In this document: piece by piece, positions 32,441 to 41,400 of the stretch | Numbering within the stretch: the first letter of the stretch is position 1 | Layout of the letters: the number at the start of each line of letters is the position of its first letter | From: Symbiodinium natans | Taxonomy: Eukaryota; Sar; Dinophyceae; Suessiales; Symbiodiniaceae | NCBI GenBank assembly: GCA_905221605.1 | Contig: CAJNDS010002168.1 | Location: 1,411,213-1,475,212 of the forward strand | DNA length: 64,000 nt | Direction of reading: 5' to 3' | Notes under the pieces: model-generated | The model's input: the letters and a program-made list of their open reading frames with translations, nothing else | The model's database searches: none | Told to the model about the DNA's origin: nothing | Program-made: the position numbers and the translations under genes

Positions 32441-35400
32441 GTACGCTGTGTGTCTCTTCTCCAAGGTCTTTTTCAGATGGCTCATGAGTTCCCTACTCGG
32501 CACCTAATTCCCTGTACCCAAAACCCTGAAAACTAAATGCTAAAAACTCAAAAGCCTAAGCCCTAAACCCTAAACGCCTAAACCCTAAACCCTGAATTGA
32601 ACAGCCTAAACCCAAAACAACCTGAAACCTAAACCCTAAAGGCCTAGAAGCCTAAACCCTAAACCCTCAACCTTGAATTTGAAGGCCTAAACCCTAAACC
32701 CTAAACCCTAAACCCTCAACGTTAAATTGTAAAAGCCTAAGCCCTAAACCCTAAACCCTAAAATTCAAAAGCCTTGTACACCCTAAACCCTTAAAACCTA
32801 AAGCCTAAACCCTAAATGCCTAAACCCTAAACCCTACACCCTAAACCCTAAACCCTGAAACCCTCAGGCGCTATCTCGAAGTCCCGGACCACTTCGTCAG
32901 CCTTGGCACGGCGGTCCTCGATCGATCCAGCTCCCATGGGAATCTCAAGGCGCCGGTTTAGGGTTTAGGGTTTAGCGTTTAGCGTTTAGCGTTTAGGGTT
33001 TAGGGTTTAGGGTTTAGGGTTAGGGTTTAGAGTTTCGGGTTTAGGGTTTAGGGTTCAGGGTTTAGGGGTCAAAGTTCTCCAGACCCCTGCAAGGATCTAA
33101 AAGGCCTTTTTGTTTGTTAAGGGTTGCTCATCACTTTTTTGTTCATTTTGTTCATCTTCTTTTTAAAAGTTGCAAAAAACCGCAACATACATTTACTGTG
33201 TCTCAAATTTTGTTTTTAACATTGTTCCCGAACAGTATATTTTTGTCCTAAAAATTGAAAACGTAAGAATGACCCCAGTAGTAGTATTGTGAACTAATCG
33301 GGCGTTCTACTTTTCGGATCCTCCCAGGGGTCTGGTTCAGGACACAAGGTGATACTCGCTCACAAAAAGACTCGCTGGGTTAGTGGGGGAACTTGCCCCT
33401 AAAGGCCCCTACACCCGAAACCCTATAAACCTAAACCCTAAACCCTAAACCCCAAACCCCAAACCCTAAACCCTAAACCCTAACCCAAAACTTTTAATTC
33501 TGTGTTGTGTGACAGAGGACCCTGCGCGCCTGGGCCGGCAGCGTCGCCAGGGAGCCGGGGCCGGGACCTCGGAATTAAAATTGCCTGTATTCTGGCAGAG
33601 TACATGATAATTACATGTGCACTAAACCCTAGACCCTAAACCCTGAACCCTGAACCCTAACCCGAAACTCTAAACGGGTAAAAGAGCCCTAACAGGGTTG
33701 AGGGTCCATCTACCCTAGCGTTTATGGCTTAGGGTTTGTGGTTTAAGCTGTTGCTGGCTTGGCCACATGGTAACATACCCCTAAGTTGGGGTTCTAGTAG
33801 TATTGGCTCCATCCAAGCTTGCAATCCCTAAAAGGCTTCATGTAGGGGGTATACGTTTAGCGTTTAGGGTTTCGGGTTCCCCTGAGTACGTGGCCTTTTC
33901 TGGGCTTGGAGACGGGTGTAGCTAAGGGGGCCATTTTGTGGCATCGAGTTTCAAAACGCTAGCAGGTACTTGTAGGGTTAAGGGCAGACCCTAAACCCTG
34001 AACGATTTAGGGTTGAGGACTTAGGGCACCCTAAGCCCAAAACCTTAGACCCTGAACCCTAAACCCTAAACAGCCTAAACTCTAAACTACAAACCCTAAA
34101 CCCTAAAACCCAAACCCTAAACTCTAAACCCTAAACCCTAAACCCTAAACCCTAAACCCTAAACCCGACCCTAAGGATAGATAGCGGAGTGTTGAGATTG
34201 AAAGTGCCGCCATGCCGCCGTGGGCACCTGACTTGCACGTCGGATGTGCACCAGCCCCTGCAAGGGTTTCCCCATCAGCAGTCAGGGTTTAGGGCTTAGG
34301 GTTGAGGGTTTGGGGTTTAGGGTTGAGGGTTTAGGGTTTGGGGTTTAGGGTTTGGGGTTTGGGGTTTGGGGTTTTGACGGTCTGGGGATTTGGTTTTAGG
34401 GTTAGGTGGGTTCAGGGCCTAGAGGCTTTGAGGCTACGAGGGGCCCCAACAAGGGCTTGTAGTGATTCGAACATTTTGTTCTCCTTCCTACTTGGAGGTT
34501 CATGCCACTTATTGCCCAATTAGAACTGTACTTATATGCCACTTAAAAGCCCCTTAAGTGCCCCAAGATGGTCACAAGTACAGTTGTAAGTACAGTCATA
34601 AACCCTCGAGCCTAGACCCTAAACCCTAAACCCTGAACCCTAAACAATTATATTTGGTTAATAAGTACCATGAACCTCCAAGTAGTGAGCCCGAACCCCC
34701 CCCCCCCCCCTAAACCCTAAACCCTAAACCCTAAACCCTAAACCCTAAACCCCCTCCCTTAAGAACTCTACCCATCTCTGCCAGGGCCCCCAACGGATCC
34801 ACGGGTACGTGGGGCATGACCGTGAGGACGGGCGGAGGGGGTCGGATCATCCCCCGCCTAAACCCCGGGCCCTTTCTAGCCCTAAGCCCTAAAAACTAAA
34901 AAGCAACTGCGATGGATTATCCTGCAAATTGAGCTCATTGAGATGCTATGGTCAGCTGAAAGCTCAAAAAAGAACCTGCGATGCAATTATCCTGCAACTT
35001 CAGCTTGTTGAAACGCTATGCCCCATGTTGCTTAGTAGGGAATGAGATCCAGAAACTATATGCAGATCTTCAATGAAGAATGAGTGTGAGTAATTACATC
35101 TACAGACACATCATGCAGTCATGTATATATAACATATTAGTTTCAAACAGCCAATCCCAAAAATGGCCCTAAGGTAGGTTCCCTTGTTAGTAAGGATTCC
35201 GACTCCTCCTCTCCTCCCCCCCCCGTTTCAAGGGGCTCTCATCCCACAGGTCCCATTGCGGGGTGTTTTTTGGGAGATGCCCTATGTTTGGGGGCTCAAA
35301 GCCTGCGAACTGGTAGGGTTGCGGGTTTAGGGTTTCCCTGGCCGCTCCAAATTATAGCCTTGGAAGCCCGAAGCCGCTGCGAGCTTGAGGGTCCATGTAC

Positions 35401-38400
35401 GGTATTATTGTATACTTGGGCCCCAAAGTCCCTATATGGGAGATAGTTTAAGGCCCAAGTATTCCCCATTTAGGTAGATGGACCCTTAGGGTTCTGTGAG
35501 CTTTACCTGAGGACGTTTCCCCCGGCGGATTTGGATGGCACCTCCCAACTTGTTGACCTTGGCAGAGCTGAAGCGCGATTTGGAGTTCAGAGACCAGAAG
35601 CCATCAGTTTAGCATTTAGGGTTTAGGGTTTAGGGTTTAGGGTTTAGGGTGGCATTTGCCTGAGCAAAATCTTGAAGCCCTATCCAGACCCCCCTAGGTT
35701 CCCCCTTAAGTAACCTCAATTCGGCTTAATTACCCCTAAATAGCCTTAATTGATGGGGAACCTAGGGGGGTTAATATAGAGGGGGGGGGTAGTTGGGGAA
35801 CCCATGATCTTCAGTACGGCACGAGGTTCAAGCAAGGAGACCCTGCCATTTCACATTATTTCAGTGTATTCCTTCCTTCTAACTTCTATACTTCTCGGTA
35901 CACAGCCTTGAGGTGTGCCAACTTTTATGCAACACAGAGCGAAGCATGCTGATATGAATGTGTCCTCTACGATTGGAACAGTTGTGAGTAGCTGACTGTC
36001 TTGAGTTCTCCAGAAGTACGCCCCATTGAGACCCAAATTTCCGCAGCTTCTGTCATCGCCGTACTGGGTCCTCGTTGAGGAACGAAAAAAAGTTGCCGTA
36101 AGAAGGCACCAAGTGAATCACTACATACTGCCAGAATTGCTTCAAGTTCTTTCACACCCTAAACCCTAAACCCTAAACCCTAAACCCTAAACCCCAAACC
36201 CTAAACCCCCAACCCCAAACCCCAAACCCCAAGCCCCAGTTTACTCAGTCGGTCACCTCCAAGTCGGTGTCATTGGGAAGGGCACGGCGGCCCGCCAGCT
36301 TGACATCCACCATTGTCCCCAAAGGTTTCGGGTTTAGTGGTGCGGTGTTTCTAAACCCTAAAGCCTAAAAGACCTAAAGCTTAAACCCTAAACCCTAAAC
36401 CCTAAAGCCTACACCCTAACCCTAAACCCTAAACCCTAAACCCTAAACCCTAAACCCTAAACCCTAAACCCTAAACCCTAAACCCTAAACCCTAAACCCT
36501 AAACCCTAAACCCTAAACCCTAAACCCTAAACCCATGACAGTCGAAAGCTTCCCGTCCTACGTGGCAGGCTCGGGGCAGGCCGCCGCCACTTCAGCGAGA
36601 AGGCATGTCGGGAAGATGGGCTCTTGTTACGCTTGTGGTGTCGGGCTTGGGGTTTGGGGTTCGGGGTTTAGGGTTTGGGGTTTAGGAAAGCTGGGTCGTT
36701 CTGGGTGTTCAAGTAGGTTGGGTACAGAAGTTGAGCTGCACTTGCCTTGCCCACCTCAGACTCACCACAGCTTGACAGCCGAAGTTTACCCGGCTCAAGT
36801 GAAGAAACGCAAAGATTAGCACCTGTCACTGGCGTTTCTGAGCCATGCCTTCTTTCTACCATGCTTCGGCCAGCGAGAACCGCAGTTCCATCGAGTCATC
36901 GGGGCTAAAGCCGAGCACCGGGCGCATGGGCACCCACGTGTACACCACCCTCGCTCGGGGACAGGCCGAGAGGATTGCCAACCACTACCAGGTGAGAACC
37001 GGTCGTCCCTAAGCCCTAAACCCTAAACCCTAAACCCCTAAATCCCTAAACCCCTAAACCCCTAAACCCCAAACCCCAAACCCTAAACCCTGAACCCTGA
37101 ACCCTGAACCCTGAACCCCAAACCCTGAACCCCAAACCCTAAACCCTGAACCCTGAACCCTGAACCCTGAACCCTAAACCCTAGCCCTAAATCCTAAACC
37201 AGGAGAAAACCGGCCGTTCTCAAGATGTGTGGAGATGTGATGTGTCCAGCTCCGCGGTGCAAAAGGTGGAGAGGCATCCTGCCTGGGCAGGCATGACTGA
37301 CTTCAGGGAGGCAGGTTTCTTGGCAGCCAAGTGGGTTTAGGGTTTAGGGTTTAAGGTTTAGGATTTAGGGTTCCGTTTTCCCTTTTGGTTCAAGGTTCCC
37401 TCATAAAGTAACTAACCCAAAAAGGGTGCCCTCATTCTAATATGGTTAAAGGGCTACCAAGGTTTGAGCCACGTGCCGCCGCACCAATTGACGCGGGTGT
37501 CTGGCAGCTCGGGGGATAGGTCGCCGCGGGGCCAGTGCGCCAGATGTGGCAAAGCGAGAGAGGATGCTTGGGGAAACTTGGAAATAGTTTCCTTAGGGTT
37601 TAGGGCTTAGGGGTTTAGGGTTTTTGGGTACAACACTTTCTATGAAACCTCATTTTTTTGTTTTTCGTTTTGGGTACTATACTTCTTTTTAAGAAACAGC
37701 TAAGATAATTATGCCTACTAAGTAACAAATACTAAACAAAAAAAGTTTAAAAAAGTTTGTTTTTCTTTTTTTAATCTAGGGTTCCTAGGATGGATGCAGC
37801 CACTGCCTCGACTGCTCGTTGGCTCAACATAGAGTCTGGAAGGGAGATCTGGATCTGAGCGGGTCAACTCTTTCCAGGATGGGCTATTAGGCCCGAGAAG
37901 CCCCCGTCATCAAACCTATAAAGGGCCTTTTTAGGGTTTAGGGATTGGGGTTTAGGGTTTAGAGTTTAGGGTTTAGGGTTTAGGATTCATAGGGTAGAGA
38001 GCCCATCCTGGTTTTCGTCCATGACACCGAGCCCGTGCGCGTCACGGAGCCGTGCGTCACGTGTCGTGTTTGATGTGCACCTGACATGGCAAGACTTTGG
38101 CAAGGCCAGCGGATGAAAACATGCATCCTGCGTGCATTCTGGAGTGGGGTTCTGGAACAGCTTCGGTCAGGGGCCAAGAACACCAAGTTGGGTGAATGGC
38201 TTCCCTAACCCTGAGCCTTGAACCCTGAACCCTGAACCCTGAACCCTAATCCCCTATTTTGCTGAACATTCTTTGTAGAAGCCCTAAACCGCGGATCCTG
38301 CTGACGCCAGGACAACATGGTGGCTGCGGGGATCTCCTCGGAACAGGCTCCAACCAGATCAAGCAGCTTACTTGAGGTCTTTTGCGAGGGGGTTTGATCC

Positions 38401-41400
38401 TAAACCCTAAACCCTGAACCCTAAAGCCTAACCCTTCAGGGTTTAGACCCCAAACCCCCTAGACCCGAAACCCGAAACGCTAGGGTTGTCGTCTAGGGCT
38501 TCGTCCCCGAAAGCCCTCGCAGCCTTACACCCTAGGCTTGGGGGCTTAGTGTTTATAGGGCTAGGGTTTAGGTTTAGGGTTTAAGTTTAAGGTTTAAGTT
38601 TTAAAGTGTTACGAGCTTCGGATCTTTTGGGCGGTCCTGAACATGTGCAACATGTGCGATGCCCTAGCTCAGCATCCCAAGAGATCACCCTAGACCAACT
38701 CCCCTTGATGAGGGCTTAGGGCTTGGGGATTTTTAGGGGGTAGAGTTTAGGGTTCAGGGTTTAGGGTGTAGGGCCCTGGGCCCTATAAGTAAGAATCGAT
38801 TTGCGAGATTCAAGCCACCAAATGCTTCAACCAAACGGAAGACCTTCGCCCCCGCTCTACAAATGCCTCAGCTCACGAACTTGGCAGCTGCGAAGCCCTA
38901 ACCTGCCATCACCTTGAACCTCAACTCACCCCACACCCGAAACCCCAAAACCCTAAAACCCCAAAACCCGAAACCCTGAAACCCTAAAACCCCAAAACCC
39001 GAAAACCCCAAAACCCTAAAACCGGAACCCGTAAAACCTTAAAACCCTGAAACCCTAAAACCCTATTTTAATACCCTGAAGACCCTAGACGACAAAACCC
39101 TAAACCCTAAATCCTCTGAAACCCCTAACGCGCTAAAACCTCTGTCAGGCGTTGAAAAGCCTGCTAACTAATAAAGGGGTCGGAAAAATTACTAGTAGTA
39201 CTCCCTTAGGGTCCCTTTGTAAGTATGCTAGGATTAACCCCCCAAAACCCTGTTCCCTAAACCCTAAACCCTAAGCCCTAAACCCTAAGCCCTAAGCCCT
39301 AAACCCTAAACCCTAAACCCGATACCCGAAACCCTAAACCTTAAACCCTAAACCCTAAACCCTAAACCCTAAACCCTAAACCCTAGCCTCCGCAAGGCCA
39401 CACCCACGCGCCGGCACGTCCGGCCGTCTCAAGACCACCTGCCCGGGGGCCCTGAAACGCGTAGGGTTTAGGGTGTAGGGTTTAGGGGTTAGGGTTTCGG
39501 GTTTGGAGTTTGCGGTTTGGGGTTTAGGGTTTGGGGTTTGGGGTTTGGAGTTTCGGGTTTAGGGTTCAGGGTGTGGGGTCCTAAGACGCTGGGCCTTGGT
39601 TGGGGTTCTTCGTCGGGCTTCATGAGTTTCTTAGGCTTCCGCGCGCAAAGGTTTCGGGTTTAAGGTTCAGGGTTCAGCGTTTGGGGTTTTCAGGGTTGAG
39701 GGTTAGGATTTAGGGTTTAGGGTTTAGGGGAGCTTGTCAAAATTTTCGAAGACCTAGAGTTCACGCCTGCGCACTTCACCTGCGATGTACTTGGAGGTTC
39801 ATGGTACTTCTGAACCCACTTATAAGCCCCTGAAGTGCCCTAGTATGGTTATAAGCACAGTTATGAGTGCTGTGGAAATTGGTTAATGAGTACCATGAAC
39901 CTCCAAGTAGAGACTGAAGCACTTGGAAGTTTATCCAGGACCCAGACTAGGCCCTTGTGTCATGCTCGGACGCTGAAGCTCCCAAGCCCCCAAAAACACC
40001 AAGGATGCCCAGGAGTACCCTTATTCCCTTTTTGGGGGGGTTTGGGTTCCCTTATAAACCCCTTTAAGCAAAAAAGGGTACCCTTTTTAAGCCTTGGTTA
40101 CTGGGCAGCCTAGACACTCAACCCTAGCCCTAACCCATGGAGCAGACCTTGCGGTGGTCTTTGTGACAGCCGAGGCAGTCTGGCTGGGGGGTGCACACTC
40201 CGCGAGAGCCCCAGGATGTCGGATTCGGTTGAGTTTGGGGTTTGGGGTTCAGGGTTTAGGTGTAGGGTTTAACGGGAGTTTCGGGGAAGCTCCCTAGCTT
40301 GGGTCAAGACATTTGCCTCTAGACCATTATTTGCTCAAGAACCTCCCAAAAATAAGAGCTTCTTCCTAAGGATTGTCATTCTTATTGTTTGGAGGGTTCT
40401 TAAAGAAAATGTTCTCGTTGCTCGGGCAATACAGGGGTTGTTATTCTTTATCGTTTGGGGGGGGGGGGGGGTTCTTAAGCAAGTAGTCGCAGCGCGGAGC
40501 CACTAGACGTCCGAAAGACCTACCTAAAATCGTCTTCTTCCCACTCCACAAGCTACTGGTGGGTGCACAGCTCGCTTGCGTCGAAGAGAACGGTCTAGGG
40601 TTCAGGGTTTAGGGTTTAGGGTTTAGGGTTTTGGGTTTTGGGTTTAGGGTTAGGGTTTAAGGTTGATGGCGGGTGAACACTGTCCACCTGGAGTCCACCC
40701 TAAACCCTAATCAACTGGGATACTTCTGCTTTGTGGGGTTTTGGGGTTGGGATGTTCCCCCTATACTAGCAGCCCTTCATAGAGATGATAGTACCCCCTA
40801 TGATACCCCCGACTGTTAGCATAAGGGGGAACATACCAAGTTTAGGGGCCAGAACTTACAGCTTTGCACGCAGGGGAGAGTAAACCCTAAACCCTAAACC
40901 CTAAACCCTAAACCCTAAACCCTAAACCCTAAACCCTAAACCCTAAACCCTAAACCCTAAACCCTAAACCCTAAACCCTAAGCCCCCCAAAATACCATGC
41001 CCAGTCGGGACCTTGGTGCCCCCAAGTGGTAGCCTTTTGCCTCTTCTTAAGGAAAAGGGTTCCTTCATAGTATTTAACAGGAGAGATAGCACCAAAAAAG
41101 GGGACCTTTACCCTTCAGGCTGAGGGTTTAAGACCCGAAGCCCCAAGCCCAAGCCCTAAACCCTAAACCCTAAACCCTAAACCCCGAACCCTGTACCCTG
41201 AACCCTGAACCCTAAACCTCCCACCCGAAAACGGTTTTTTAAAGGCCGGAGAGTGAAGTCCGCCACGGGCGGCAGCGGGAGGCGCAGTTGAAGGTTTAGG
41301 GTTTAGGGCTTATGGTATGTGAAGGTGTGTGTGTGTATGTATGTATTAGTGTATGTATATAACGCAGGGGGCCTACTGTAAGTATTTAGGGGTTGAGGGT

